The position numbers and the translations under genes are program-made. From Epiperipatus broadwayi (lineage: Eukaryota > Onychophora > Udeonychophora > Euonychophora > Peripatidae), in assembly GCA_028023455.1 (NCBI GenBank), contig JAQFVV010000002.1, positions 33,799,725 to 33,863,724 of the forward strand: DNA of 64,000 nt, read 5' to 3'. The notes below the pieces were generated by a model that was given only the letters and a program-made list of their open reading frames with translations, made no database searches and was not told where the DNA came from. Within the stretch, counting starts at the first letter, position 1, and the number at the start of each line of letters is the position of its first letter. Shown here piece by piece: positions 24,221-36,747 of this stretch.

Positions 24221-24910
24221 AATAGCATGACTAATAAAAATTAATACACTTCCATTAAGTAGTTTGTGTCAAAGTTGTGAGAGCAGTAAGTTTGCCACTT
24301 ACCAATTAAACTGTAGTAATTTGCTATCCATATATATTGAACAATGATAAAGGTATGCGTAAGAGATTGCGATCTGGATAGTTGATGAGTGCTGGTTCAG
24401 TACAAAATACATTTTGGGGATCATATATCTTTTTCACATGTCTTGAGTCATATGTTTAGGATTACACCCCTTCACAAGGTTTTAAAAGTAGATAACTTTA
24501 TCTTACATGAGAGTGGTGTACTAAAAATTACACTACAGAAATATTCATTATTGGACAATCTCTAGTCTAATGAATAACTAATAAAAATCATTACTATACT
24601 TCCATTAAGTGATTTGTTTCAAAGTTGTGAGGGCAGCAAATTGACACTTATCAATTAAACTGTAGTAATGGGCTATCTATATATACTGAACTTATGATAA
24701 AAATATCTGTAAGACATTGGGGTCTAGGCCCACTGATGGGTGCTGGTTTAAGATGAAATTTGCATCTTGGTGATCATAGATCTTTTTCACGTCTTTGGTC
24801 ATATGTTTATGATTACATCTCTCCACATGATGTTAAAAGTGGATAGAAACCAGTCCCTATCTTGTCTGAGAGTGATGTGGTGAAAATTACACTACAGAAA
24901 TATTGTTAAT
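24220..24910 (-). repeat. Family B tandem array, two units
   Basis: Two units on the minus strand repeat ACTACAGAAATATT, TTTGTGTCAAAGTTGTGAG/TTTGTTTCAAAGTTGTGAG and GATGAGTGCTGGTTCAGTA/GATGGGTGCTGGTTTAAGA. The equivalent TGAAC positions (24338 and 24687) give a period of about 349 bp. The array is orientated like the one at 15035-15800. Confidence 0.75.
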
Positions 24911-25225
24911 TAAATCAATTAATATGTCTGATATTGAATCTATTTATTTGATATTCCTTTTGTTATTTTAATTTGTTTATCGTAATATTTTATAGCATTT
25001 GATCCTTATTTTATTTTAAGATTTTAAAGGTTGTGTTTTACAGTCATGTATAGAAACAACAAGATACCTTAAAACTTTTTGTTAAGTAAATATATATTTA
25101 CTTTACGCATATCAAAAGCAAAGTAGCTATTTGAATATTTTTACTTATTGTTTCTTTTACTAAATAATACTACTCAAGTAAATATAACCATGTTTTCAAC
25201 TTTTTTTTGTCATTACTTATATTTA

Positions 25226-25537
25226 TAAACAAGGCAAAACTCTCCATACAATAGTGCCACCCTGTGCCAACCAGAGTAATCAATGGATGTCAGAAGGCTT
25301 GTGCATAAAATCCCTATCTAATGCCTACTCATCCAATATCCCCTGACTAGTTTCTGGCTTGTGGCCTTCATCAGTGAGGAGCTTTGGATCTGAGAGCACT
25401 GCAACTAGATCTTAGGATCTAATACAATCCTCCAGCAACTACCTTTTATCTCTACTTAACTATGAAACTACTGTATGGAGAGTTTTGCCTTGTTTATAAA
25501 CAATTATGTGCTAGTATAAGAGATGGTGATCATGTAA
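25226..25537 (+). mobile_element. Family C SINE-like element with 14-bp target duplication
   Basis: The 312-bp element is flanked by a perfect 14-bp direct repeat, ATTACTTATATTTA, at 25212-25225 and 25538-25551. Its ends are partly inverted: AACAAGGCAAAACTCTCCAT near the left and ATGGAGAGTTTTGCCTTGTT near the right. The right end GTGATCATGT is shared with other copies. Internal words include AAAATCCCTATCTAATGCC, GGCCTTCATCAGTGAGGAGC and GATCTTAGGATCTAATAC. Long variable target duplications point to retroposition (SINE) and not to cut-and-paste transposition. No coding capacity. Confidence 0.75.
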
Positions 25538-25644
25538 ATTACTTATATTTATTCTTAACAATGAAATTTGTTAAACATTAATTTCAATAGTATTTAAATT
25601 TTTCAAATCTTTTTACAATTGAAACAGTAGCAACTGTATTTGCA

Positions 25645-25900
25645 GTGCAAACCATGCATACTAGAAGGGTTGTGTATCAAAATCCTTATCCTACTCATCC
25701 AATACTCCCAGTCTAGTTTTTAGCTTGTGGTTTTCATCAGTGAGGAATCTTGGATCTGACAGAACTGCAATTAGAGCTTAGGATGAGTAGATACTAGATA
25801 GGAATTTTAACACACGTTCTAGCATACATTAATTACTATGGCTTGCACTAGGTGGCACTGCTATATGGTGAGGATTGCTAATGTTTTAACAGCTTGTGTA
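25645..25900 (+). repeat. Second family C-related copy, diverged
   Basis: It repeats the family C words AAAATCCTTATCCTACTCATCC, TAGCTTGTGGTTTTCATCAG and GTGAGGAATCTTGGATCTGA, and ends with GTGGCACTGCTATATGGTGA and GCTTGTGTAAGCATAA. CATGCATACTAGAAGG at its left mirrors CTAGCATACATTAATTACTATGG at its right, so it is partly palindromic. It lies about 100 bp downstream of the copy at 25226-25537 and is older. Confidence 0.6.
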
Positions 25901-26114
25901 AGCATAAATAGTCCACAATTTCTTGATGTGAGTCATCAGATTTGGATAGGTGGAGTAACAATAGGATCATTTGCAAATCTAAGACAATTTAGATAAGGAA
26001 TCTATTTAAACTGAATCATTTGGGTTTTTAGCTCTTTTTCTATTGTGAATATTTTACTGATTAAATACAAATTTGTAAGCTTTGTTAATTTCAATATAGC
26101 ATTTTGCAATTTCC

Positions 26115-26230
26115 TTATATATATAACCATTAAAAACAGTCAATACTTAGACAATCCCAATATAGATAATAATCAACAATATCAAACTGTGGTCAAGGCA
26201 ACCTTTTAACAATATATATAATGTACCATC
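26115..26230. repeat. Family D fragment
   Basis: AACCATTAAAAACAGTCAATACTTAGACAATCC, then TATAGATAATAATCAACA and GTCAAGGCAACC, match the left arm of the family D palindrome at 57092. The right arm is missing. The following bases to 26840 are AT-rich spacer without recognisable features. Confidence 0.6.
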
Positions 26231-26844
26231 TTAGGCTGAGTTCACACAGGAAATTATTGTATTCGTGAAAAAAAATTTTTTTTATATAGAATTGTTTATT
26301 ATCAGTTGTTTGAATAGATCAAGTGATTTATATTATAATTAGAGTCTTATTGATACAGACAAATGTAAAATAATATGACATTCATGATTATTTTTAAAAA
26401 AAATTTAAAACATTATATTAGATCGTATGTCATATTTTATTATTTAAATGATTAGAAAGGTTTAAAATGCATGTTAATAGATTCATTTCTTAATATTTCA
26501 TTTATTCATATTTTATTTTACTGCATGCATTTAACAATCATAAACATAAATAAATAAATGGAAAATTATTGTTTTGTGTGTATGCAAATAGGCATTCATT
26601 CTATTTAAGCAATTAAAATAATTTTCGATTATACATATTTTAAAAGCATTATTATTTTATAATAATTATTTTTGTAATAGTTAGTTAAAAAGTACATTTT
26701 GTATTGAATAAATATATATGCAAATAATATTTATTATTTATCTATTTTATTCAAGTTATAATTTTGAAATTGTAAATAGTAAACAAATCAAGTCATATAT
26801 CATGTGACTTAACTTACCATGTTTGTATTATAAATCTAATATAA

Positions 26845-27010
26845 TGAACATGCTAATAGATTTAACAAGCTTTTCCATAAATGATGCAAGAGAAAGCATT
26901 TAAAATCTCTACCTAGAATTATCTTTATCCCTAAACCGGTTTCGAGCTAATGGCTCTTGTCAGTGAGACACTAGGACATTCAGACACTAGATCTAAAATA
27001 CCAAGTCAAT
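26845..27010 (+). repeat. Family E copy
   Basis: Shares GAAAGCATTTAAAATCTCTA, CCTAAACCGGTTTCGAGCTA and GGCTCTTGTCAGTGAGACAC with the copies at 34264-34512 and 35775-35960. The central TTGTCAGTGAG and AAATCTCTA(T/C)CTAG words are also found in family C, so the two families may share a module. Following bases to 27455 are AT-rich spacer. Confidence 0.6.
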
Positions 27011-27460
27011 TCCAGCATTTATCTAATACTTAATTATTAAGTAGAAAATCTGTAAATTTATTGTATTATTTTGTTTTTTAAAAAAAAATGTTTGTTTAAA
27101 AGTTTAAGGCATGTTCATTCTGAAATTCAGATATTATTTAAGAGAACTCTTTATTAAGCAGAATTTAACTCTATGGATCAATAAAATAATGGAATTGAGT
27201 GAGTCTATAGAGAAAGTATCTAAGGTGATGACATCAATATTTCATCATGGGGATATAAAAAGCCCATGATTTGAAATCTTTCTTGTTTTTGCCTCTTCAA
27301 TAAACACAATTCCAAAATGTTATATATCAAAATTTAAGTGTTAATTTGAAATATAATAACGGAGGGCTAGATTAAAAAAAAAACATTTGCTCTGAAAAAT
27401 CCACTCTTTCAAGAGATATTGGAAATACCTGGTAATAAAATTATCTCAAAGTCTAATATA

Positions 27461-28491
27461 CACCTGGGTCTCTTTTTACGTGGAATTATTTAACACAATT
27501 TTGAAGTTACGCGATTCGTGTTTCACCGGAAGTGTGTTAAATAAGTCCGTGTAAAAAGAGACCCACGTGTATGAACTCCGATAATGCGCTATTACTTTAA
27601 ATAATAAATTTCGTGCACTTACGTTATATTGAAAGTAATAGCACATTATTGGAATTCAACTTTCATCTTAGTAATTTCAATATTTTCAGTGCTTTATAAT
27701 AGTAAGATTTTATGCAATAATGAAATTAAAATCATAATTTCCACATTTTATGTATACACACATTAAATTTTACAAGATTATAATGTAAATTTGTTCAAAC
27801 ATTGTGCGTGTTAATTTTGCATTTTAAATCACATTCTGTTTTTGCTTTTTAAAAAAGAAAGTAATCAATTATTAATCATTTAGTGTCCACAAGTTTATTT
27901 TTAAAAGGTCAGTAATAGCAGTGGGCATAATTAAATTTGACAATTAAAAATTAAAATCTGATTTTTAATTGTAATTAACAATTTAAAAATTACTTACGGC
28001 GACTTGAAATAATGTGTTGTGAAATTTGATTTTTAAATGGAATTGAAAATTAAAGACAAAAATAAGAATTTAATTTTTAGTTGTTAGTTTCATAAACAAT
28101 TAATAAAATCATCATCTCAAAGATTAATTACTAATTACATTGTCACCAGAAAACCACTGTTACAACATGAGTGTGAAGTTGGCGCTAGTTGTTTGCAAAC
28201 GATAAAAATATATTATTTTGAATAAAATTAAATATTATAGTTAAAAAAAGTTTGTCTTATATCAATTTTTTTTAAATTTGAAATTTTTTATTAGTCATAT
28301 TTTATTTCCTTATATTTTTTTTGCGCGAATTTTAAAGTAATTTTACGTTGGTGTTTTGCTTTTACGCGAATTTTGAAAAATCACAGACTGCATCCCCCCT
28401 TTTTCAATGTAAGTTACGTCTATTTTTGTGCGATTTCATTTGCGCGTGTTTTCTGAGGAACCTATCTATCACGTAAAACGAGACCCAGGTG
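27461..28491 (+). mobile_element. Family F TIR element, 1,031 bp, TA target site
   Basis: The ends are CACCTGGGTCTC and GAGACCCAGGTG, perfect 12-bp inverted termini flanked by TA on both sides. An internally similar element of 1,158 bp lies in reverse orientation at 43349-44506. TIRs with TA duplication and no transposase suggest a non-autonomous Tc1/mariner-superfamily element, though other TA-targeting groups are possible. The left end is unusual: the terminal CTGGGTCTCTTTTTACGTGG is followed about 90 bp later by its inverted copy (CCGTGTAAAAAGAGACCCAC), making a hairpin end absent from the other copy. Confidence 0.7.
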
Positions 28492-28494
28492 TAT

Positions 28495-29345
28495 TCTGAT
28501 AAAATTGAAGAAATGTGTGGTGATGAAATTAAAATATATATTTTATGTCATGGAATAACTAGAATAGATTTAAAATAATATGGACGCAAAAATAAAATGG
28601 ATAGTAATATGATTTACTAAAGGATTTAAGTTGTCAAAATGATAAAATAGTATTTACTTTCATATAACCATAAAAAGATAAATATCACCTAGGTTTGTCA
28701 TGGATATATTATTTTAAAATTGTTTACTTCATTAATTTTATGATATTCTTATTATGAACGATACAATATAGTGGCTTAATAGTTCTTCATTTTTATATAT
28801 ATAAATATAGAAATTTTATTACGGAACAGTGAATACAAGTATACGGATGATACATTCAAAAGGTGAGATCAATAAATTTGGATTACATTTTGCAACTGGA
28901 TTAATAAGAAGCATTCAAATTTGTGAACTATAAATTTTATACAATATATATATATTCTAACCTAGTAAAATTGATATGATATCTAATTAATATGGAATCC
29001 ATCTGGAAGGCCTCAACCTTCCGTCTACACCTTGTCTACACTGGGTAATCAACTTTACTCTACTTAATAATAATAGCTCGACGTTAGGTTAGTTATAATA
29101 ATTCAGCTACAGCAATATGCAGTTCAGACAGAGATAGAATTTAAAAAAAAATATCATTAATAAAATAAATTTTTAAAAGAAAATTATTAATAAACTACCA
29201 TTCTCTCTCTGTCCAAAGCACATTCTCTGGGCTGTAAGTACGTGCACTGTACGACAATGATGATGATGATTTTTCATGTCATTGTTAATATTACTGACTA
29301 AAATAAAATATTCATTAATTTGCCAATATGATCTCAATATTTTTG
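28495..29345. other. AT-rich spacer
   Basis: No gene or family A-F repeat recognised. A (GAT)n run lies at about 29257-29272. A patch at 28990-29130 is of normal complexity but unassigned. Confidence 0.45.
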
Positions 29346-29348
29346 TTA

Positions 29349-29576
29349 TTATACCATTAGATGTTTCAATCTCTTAAGCCATGCCACGCTTGTCATATTG
29401 ATCTGAATTTGATCAATTATTAATTTAAGAGCACTTATAATAATGACACTAATCTCAGGGTTCTCTGTTATATTTAATAAAATTGCTCGGCAGTATTGTG
29501 TTGTCACATATGACTGACATTCTGGTCGGCTATAGGAAACATTTACCTTATTTAAATTCCAGGTGTCTTCCTCCAC
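29349..29576 (-). CDS. Possible host exon or gene fragment (unrecognised)
   Basis: A 75-codon minus-strand frame of normal composition in very AT-rich DNA, not repeated elsewhere in the window. The peptide has spaced cysteines (PECQSYVTTQYCRAI), an N-glycosylation-like NITENP, a hydrophobic stretch IISALKLIIDQIQ and another NMTS. These would suit an extracellular part of a membrane protein, but I cannot name a family. A plausible acceptor (TTTCCTATAG) sits inside the frame just before the Pro-Glu-Cys codons, and ATG/GTATAATA at the far end could be a donor, so a real exon might be about 29355-29530. It could also be an unrecognised transposon remnant. Confidence 0.3.
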   Translation of the reverse strand: MEEDTWNLNKVNVSYSRPECQSYVTTQYCRAILLNITENPEISVIIISALKLIIDQIQINMTSVAWLKRLKHLMV

Positions 29577-29579
29577 ATA

Positions 29580-32500
29580 TTAACTATTATAATATTTTAA
29601 AAGATGATAACCAGATTCAATAACAACGCATAATTTGGAATAATATAGCCTTTTAAATCCAGAATCTCAGTCGGAATGATGAAAAGACAAGGGTGCTTTT
29701 GTGTCCTTCCATTATCCTTGACAACACAATAATTTAACTAAGATTTATTACTTAGACACTTTACCTAAATGTGTATTCAACAATGTGCAACCAAAGATAG
29801 TAGTTTGGGAATAAAGTGATTTTACACACATATCAAATAAAATAAAATGTCTTGGTCTGAAGTTTTCAATTCCATAAATAATTCTTATTAAAACATAATA
29901 TAATGAAATATTTTGATCTGCTTACACTTGTCTATCTGGTGTTTTGAATTTAAGATTTCATAAATGATTTTGGATCCAAGAAAGTATTGCAAGTCTTATG
30001 CCAATACACTTTTATTTAGCACATAAGAAAAATGACTCAAAACAACTTGTAATAAGACGATAATTTATTATTAACTTATAACAAAATTCTAATTTTTTAT
30101 TATGGTTTAACAAAAATATCTTTTATGATTAACATAATAAACAAACATATACAATTTATTCGATCCCATATGGATAAAACAAAATATAACTAATATTAAT
30201 TCGTCTATATTTTTAGACTTGGATTCGAACTACTTCTTCATCTTTCTTTTTACATTTATGCAAATTGAATATAACAAAATAAATAGTATTATCGATACAT
30301 CAACTCATCCGTTTAGTGTATCTTATATGACCGGTTACTTAAATTTATTGACTAATGATCTGTTTTAAAACAAAAATAATATGATTCTAGGCAATGCGTA
30401 TAAACGATTTTTATTATCATATCTTTAATTAAATGATAGTTTTTATTTAGATAACTTATTATAATTTATGGGTTACGTATCAAAAGTTACACTTATTATT
30501 TTAATGTTTACCTTAATAACAACTGAAGTTGTTATACACACTGTTTTTCTCAGTATAAGTTATATTGTGAGTGCTACTTAATCAGTAACCTGAATTAAAC
30601 ATAGTATTTGAACCCTCTATTGGCAAATGAAAATTTTTAATCACGCAATTTTAAAACTTACTCTCTCCATTGACTTACGTGTGGATTACCAGCACTATTC
30701 CGTCGCACAATTCAGACATTGATCATATATACTAGCACGCTATTAATACTAAATGGAGCTTGAGGAATTAACCTCCAATATACCCGTTATCTTGCCATAA
30801 CTTTCTAAACAAACACAATATTCAACACCTTCCGTGGTGGAATTATCTCTATTTTCTCATGAGGAATATGGAATATCACCGAAGGGCTGTAGAGTTAACT
30901 ACTATATTAAAATAGTTTGGTGGGTCCTTGCCTCTTAATTGGGCATAATAGGAACACACACCAAATATAATCCTCTCCTGGGATTTTAACTAATGAAATA
31001 CACTAAATACTATATAAGTACTGATTGTCCTAACTATGAGAAGCGATCATTTGGGTTATAAACATACCCGAATACTAGATTTATCTATTCCCCTCATGGA
31101 AAATAAAGCTTTTGGGGAGATTATATTCTATCCCACAAAATAGATACATTACAATTATTACTTAGGTGCATATTAAGCCTATACCGATGCTATATCGGGG
31201 CAAGACAAGCAAATACACTAATTACACTAAATTTATGTTCCGGGGTATACTTAGATCAGCGTCTGATATCAATGGATATCACAGAATACAGTAATAATTT
31301 TCACTTTTGCCAAAGAAATATTCAACAAATAATAGGAAATATAGTATTTTAAACTAAACCAAGTGAATGCGTTAATAATGAATAATTGGGAATAAGTTCC
31401 TTAATTAACATAGTATAAATTTGTTTCAAACTTTAAATAAGTAATATTTTGTATAGCACTTCTCTTTAATTACTTCTGATAATTTTAACTAGATATTTTG
31501 CCTATTGAGTATCTAACATCTAAATTTATACTCATAACTGCATGTCATAAATAAACACATTTTAAAAAAAAATATTTTTTTCATGTCAAATATAAATTTA
31601 ACCTAGAATAATTACATAAAAACATACCTTTATGATTACAAGGTCATTTAAATATTACTTGAATATAGCCTTTAACCTGCTGATATAAAAATAAAAAAAA
31701 TACACATCATTTTTTACAAATTAGTAAAAAAAAATCATTACTTAACAAGTGCTTATAATATCACTAAAAAATATTTTCCGTTGAGCACTTTATTCAGATG
31801 AAGAACTTGATCCATTCGTAGTTCACAAAGCAAATTTAAACAAGAAACACATTTTATTATTTCATTTATAAAAAGTTGCCTTCATTCTGGTGCACTTAAT
31901 ATTAGGCAAAGAAAACATAGCAGCGTTGGATTTTAATTCTTCCTTGAATTAACTGCTATAATTTTGGGATCCCAGAAAACGATACATGTTCTAACGTAGA
32001 CGAATATTTTATTCTAAACGATAACACACATATATACAATTCTTTTCTTTTTACTATTGGCGATACATATCATTTTTAGCTAGCTGGCTTATGAATACAA
32101 GAATGCGCAAATTTTCCAAAATATTATTTTTAGAAGGATTGCAGCTGACTTACGTGGATATAAAGTTTTATTGACTCCAATTCATGTATAATATAACATA
32201 TTATTTTATGGTTATAATTAAGTCACTAATGTTTATAGTTTTTATTCCTACTCTAGGAATTATAATTTTTCTTTAATAATGAATTCTCCGTAAATGCACA
32301 CATACAAATTTTCCGATATTTGCCTTGAGAAATTTTATATTTCTTTTTAAAAAATATGCAGGTGCATAAGTAAATATCATTTATTATTTATATTATTTCT
32401 AGATAATTTTCAGTGAATACAACATATTTTAACGTGGGGAACTTGCATTATTTTCTACAGCAGACAATTTCTGTTAGAAAGAGCGCGAAACTTTTTGGTT

Positions 32501-34260
32501 AACTTTCCTTAGCTTTTATAATATGTCTTTTAATTCTAATTTTTCTTCTATACCATGAGAAGATTATTAAATAAGGTAAAGTCAACAAATAATTAATTAT
32601 TTCTTGGAAATTATTTATATTGCTTAGTTTAACGATAATGACATTTTCCGTGATTGCTGTAGTCGATACAGTCATCTCGAACTTTAGCATAAGATAGCAC
32701 ATTTTGAGTATAAAAAGCTTTAAAATAGGTAGAGCAATAGAAGCTTATGGATGTCTTATCAAAATATTTCAGCCAGACATGATATTGTTAAAATGTTACT
32801 TAAATTATATTTATTTCTGCAATAAAAATATAAAAATTTGTTACCGAATTTCAGCACTGCTTCCTCTTGTAAAACTTATGTCAGACTAGATTTTCTACAA
32901 AATTTAGCGGTCTTCTTTTAGCGACCTCTGACAGAAAAATAATTATTTAATTATACATAAACAAAGGAAAGGAAAAAAAAAAAACTTATTACAGTTATAT
33001 ATTTCTGTATGAGTTAAATGGATTACAAGATAATTTGACAAATAATGAAAAATAATAAATATCTTTAACTAATAATGCTTATTAGTGATGTATAATTTTG
33101 TATACATTATTATCTAAATAATTTTAAAAAAAAAAAATTATCAGAAGTTACTGTGCTTTATGATAAGACACTCATCTACTCTCCCCTCTACCTATCCAAA
33201 ATCAATTACTGTTTATGAGATGTGCTTTTATACTATATTAAAGCGCTCTTATGGTTAATATTTTTATTAAATTATTTATGCTCTTCTTCAAAATTACATT
33301 GGGTTACCAAATTTATTAGTTATTGGCTTAAAACACGTTAAAGTGAGTAAATAGCATACTTTATTAATTACTTAATATTATTATTATTTTACTTTTTATT
33401 TCCTAGAAAAGGATTGCATTGTTTTCCTGTGGAAATAATGCTAAACAAACCAAGTGTCAATAACACTAGGTTACAATATATATATTTATTATTGAGTTGA
33501 TAGTATTAAAAGTGTTTTTATAAATAATCCATTAAAGGCATATTCAACAATCCTTGGAGAAATTTACCAAGTCGTACATATTTTTAATATATATAGGTCA
33601 TATTTGGTTTATATGGAATGAGTGTGCTAGCAGATATTATAAATAGATTAACCAAAAAGAAAAGTAAATAATTTTCAAAATAGAATTTTAAATATCTTTA
33701 TTAAAATTTAATCTTAATTTTATATAACATTTTAGAAGGGTTTTATTTGTTTCATTGCTTATAAATTGAAAAGTCATATAATTAAAATATTGTAAAAATA
33801 TAGACCAGTTATATTTAATAAAAATATCTAATTCATGTACGTTTGTAAGAAAAATATCAGTTGCATTTAAAATAGCTGCCTTTCATTTATAACTATAGAA
33901 TTATTAAGAAATGAATTAAAACAGACGTAATCATTTTTTAAAAAAAATTTAGAAAAATTTGTTTAGTACTGATTATACAAATGGTTATTTTCTTTCTGGT
34001 TATCCAGTCTTTGCACCATTTTACACTTACAGAAGTTAGAAATTTTAATAAAACGTATCTTTAAGTTATTTTATCAGTTACTGATTCATATGTTATTATC
34101 TATTTATTGTATTTTTTATGTTAATAAATTGTATTTTATTTAATTAAATTCGAATCCCATGATTATTTCTAATTTATTGTCGACATTATACTATGGCATT
34201 AACCTAAAGAGTTTCTACATATTTCTATTTTATAGCAAATATTCAGCTAGCTAAAATATA
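29580..34260. other. Long AT-rich region, essentially repeat-poor
   Basis: This is the longest stretch in the window with no family A-F repeats, LINE or PLE pieces that I could detect. Several segments (30600-31300 especially) are of higher complexity and could be intronic or intergenic host DNA. The minus frame 32499-32702 encodes a hydrophobic segment (YLLTLPYLIIFSW) followed by a basic end, superficially like a membrane anchor, but AT-rich DNA yields such peptides by chance. No splice-consistent gene model could be supported. Confidence 0.4.
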
Positions 34261-34263
34261 AAC

Positions 34264-34512
34264 AAACATTTGTAATATGTGCTAATAGCTCTAAACAAGC
34301 TTATTTTATTTTTACAATAAATGCTGAAAGAGAATACATTCAAAATCTCTATCTAGACTTTTTTCCATTTCCAAACCGTTTCGAACTGATTGCTCTTGTC
34401 AGTTCAAAATCAGTTTGGAGACGGGGATAAGTCTAGATAGAGATTTTGAATGTATTCTTTTGCTGCATTTATAGGTAAAATAAAATAAGCTTCTTTAGGG
34501 CTATTAACACGC
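34264..34512. repeat. Family E palindrome
   Basis: Arms of about 110 bp: AACAAGCTTATTTTATTTTT, GAATACATTCAAAATCTCTA and TCTAGAC on the left mirror GTCTAGATAGAGATTTTGAA and ATAAAATAAGCTTCTTTAGG on the right. The centre holds CCAAACCGTTTCGAACTGAT, TTGTCAGTTCAAAATCAG and GTTTGGAGACGGGGA. The single-arm copies at 26845 and 35775 show that the palindrome is an inverted pair of a basic unit. Confidence 0.7.
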
Positions 34513-35774
34513 TCTTTATATTTTATATTTCTAAGTGGAAGCTAAATAAGTCATGCAATATATGACTTGATTTCTAAAATAAACATTTGTATATCTTAAT
34601 AATTTATTACCTTATTTTAATTTTTTGTTGAAACTTTATTGATTATTAAGTTAAGCTAAATCTGGCTGAACGTATTTTATGTTTATCATTTGTATTCTTT
34701 ACCATTATTTTATCTATGTTTAATGCTGATATAATCAGGTATTAAATTAAAGTATTATGAAATTATTAATTAAAATACACAGTTGTTATTATATTATTAT
34801 AAAATTAGTATTGTCAAAATGTGAGGGACTATTTTGTAACACAAATTATAATTAGGGTTCAAATGTAATCAGTTATTTATTTGGTGGTAGTTTTTTTATT
34901 TTTAAATCTATTGTACATTTTTTTTAGAATAGTAGTTGGTGACTTATTCATATTTATACCATTACAGATTTTACCCATATAATCTCGAACAATATTTATA
35001 TTATCAGAAATTTATTTTGCTCAATTAGTAGTATATAATAATTTTTATTCATTTATATCATTACAGAATTTGATGTCCGGATATGATGGGCCATTAAGTA
35101 AATTAAATAATGTATTCACTAATTTATATTATAGATTTTGGCTGACCCAATTTGTAGGGTCTAATGATAATTAAAATTACTTTCATTATATATATATAAT
35201 ATTTAAATCACCCATTCCAAATATTATATTTTAGTAATGTTCTCTGTGAATAAATGTAAATGGTGAACCTAAATTTTGTGAACGTTTGCAGATCTGTCTG
35301 TACAAATAAGGGGCCATTAAAAGTATCTACATTGAAATAAAAAAGCATAGGGTTGATGGAAATTTATTGTAATCAAAGAATACAGTAAATTTTTTTTTTT
35401 AAAATCAGGATCTCAGTAATAAGATTAAACCTACATATTAACAAAAATAAAGCCTTGTCTGAGAGTTATCTCAAAATTCTCAATGAAGTATAATTATTTT
35501 ATAAAATTTACTCTTTTATGTTTTGTTTTTCAAAATCATTACTTAAGTCTACATAATTTAAAGTTTCATTTAATTTATGTTCAATAGACAGTAAGATTAA
35601 ATTAGATCATCTTTCGACAGTCATGGCGGTTCTTACGTAATTTTTTATTAACTTAGAAAAAGTGTCCTCTGCAGAAGCAATAGCAAATAGAAGAATAAAT
35701 ACATTTTTAAAGCTAATGAAATAAACTCATACATCACATGACTTAAGTAGTTTGTATTTACAAATATAATATAG

Positions 35775-35960
35775 CGAGCGTGCTAATAATAACTGTACTA
35801 ATAATATTTCTGCTAAAAATTACTCTATGCTTTCGCAAAAGAAAGCATTCAAAATCTCTCTCTAGAATTATCCTATCCCCAAACCAGTTGAGGCACTAAA
35901 AAATTCAGACATAGATCTAAAATTGAAACTCAAACCAAATATTTATCGAATACTTAACTA
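35775..35960 (+). repeat. Family E copy and fragments
   Basis: Contains GAAAGCATTCAAAATCTCTC, TCTAGAATTATCCTATCCCC, AAACCAGTTGAGGCA and ACATAGATCTAAAATTG, aligning with the copy at 26845. A further partial end, GCTGGTTTAGAGCTATTAACATGCTC, lies at about 36184-36210. The surrounding 34515-36510 is AT-rich spacer with an AGCTA-rich patch and no gene. Confidence 0.5.
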
Positions 35961-36514
35961 TTAAGTAGAAAATCTGAAAATTTCAGCCATCTATATACCT
36001 TCAAATTCAGCTATCTAATTTAAATAGATATATGGGACTGAAAAATATTCAGTTCCACTATATATTCATAGCCTTAACAATATAACATCACCAAAGCCTC
36101 AAAAGCCAAACTATAATAGTAAGGAAACAAAGTCATACATCACGTGATTTAATTAGCTTGAATTTACAAATGTAATATCGAAAAGCTGGTTTAGAGCTAT
36201 TAACATGCTCGTTATCTGCTATATACAAATTTAGAAATGAATTATTAAATTAAAATAAATAATATTTATTTTTTATTATTGTAAAGTTTTTTTTTCTGCA
36301 AATTTATTTCAATTTTCGTCCAAGTTTAAAACTTTCAGTTGCCAAACTGATAAAAGATTCTTCCGGAATTGACGATTTCAATTAGGTCTTAATCAGTTTT
36401 TTCATTGAAAAACTTCTTAAGACCACAGTTATTGGGATTGTCATGAAAATCTTAAAAAGAATAAATTTGGAAAATATAGTAGACCTATTATTACAAACAA
36501 GATATTCAAGCATA

Positions 36515-36747
36515 ATGAATAATCTTTCTGTGGTGTAATTTTCACTGCACCATTCTCATGCAAGATAGGTATTGGTTTCTATCCATTTTTAACACCTTGT
36601 GGAGGGGTGAAATCATAAACATATGACCAAAGACATGTGGAAAAGCTGTATGATTCCCAAGATCACCATTTCATGTTGAACCTACACTCATCCCTAGATC
36701 ACAATGCCCTGCACATATTTTTATCATTGTTCAGTATGTATATATAG

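Noticed and set aside
32499-32889. Two adjacent divergent frames that could suggest a bidirectional promoter
   Set aside because: Both peptides are composition-driven and unrecognised; no promoter element can be supported in AT-rich DNA.
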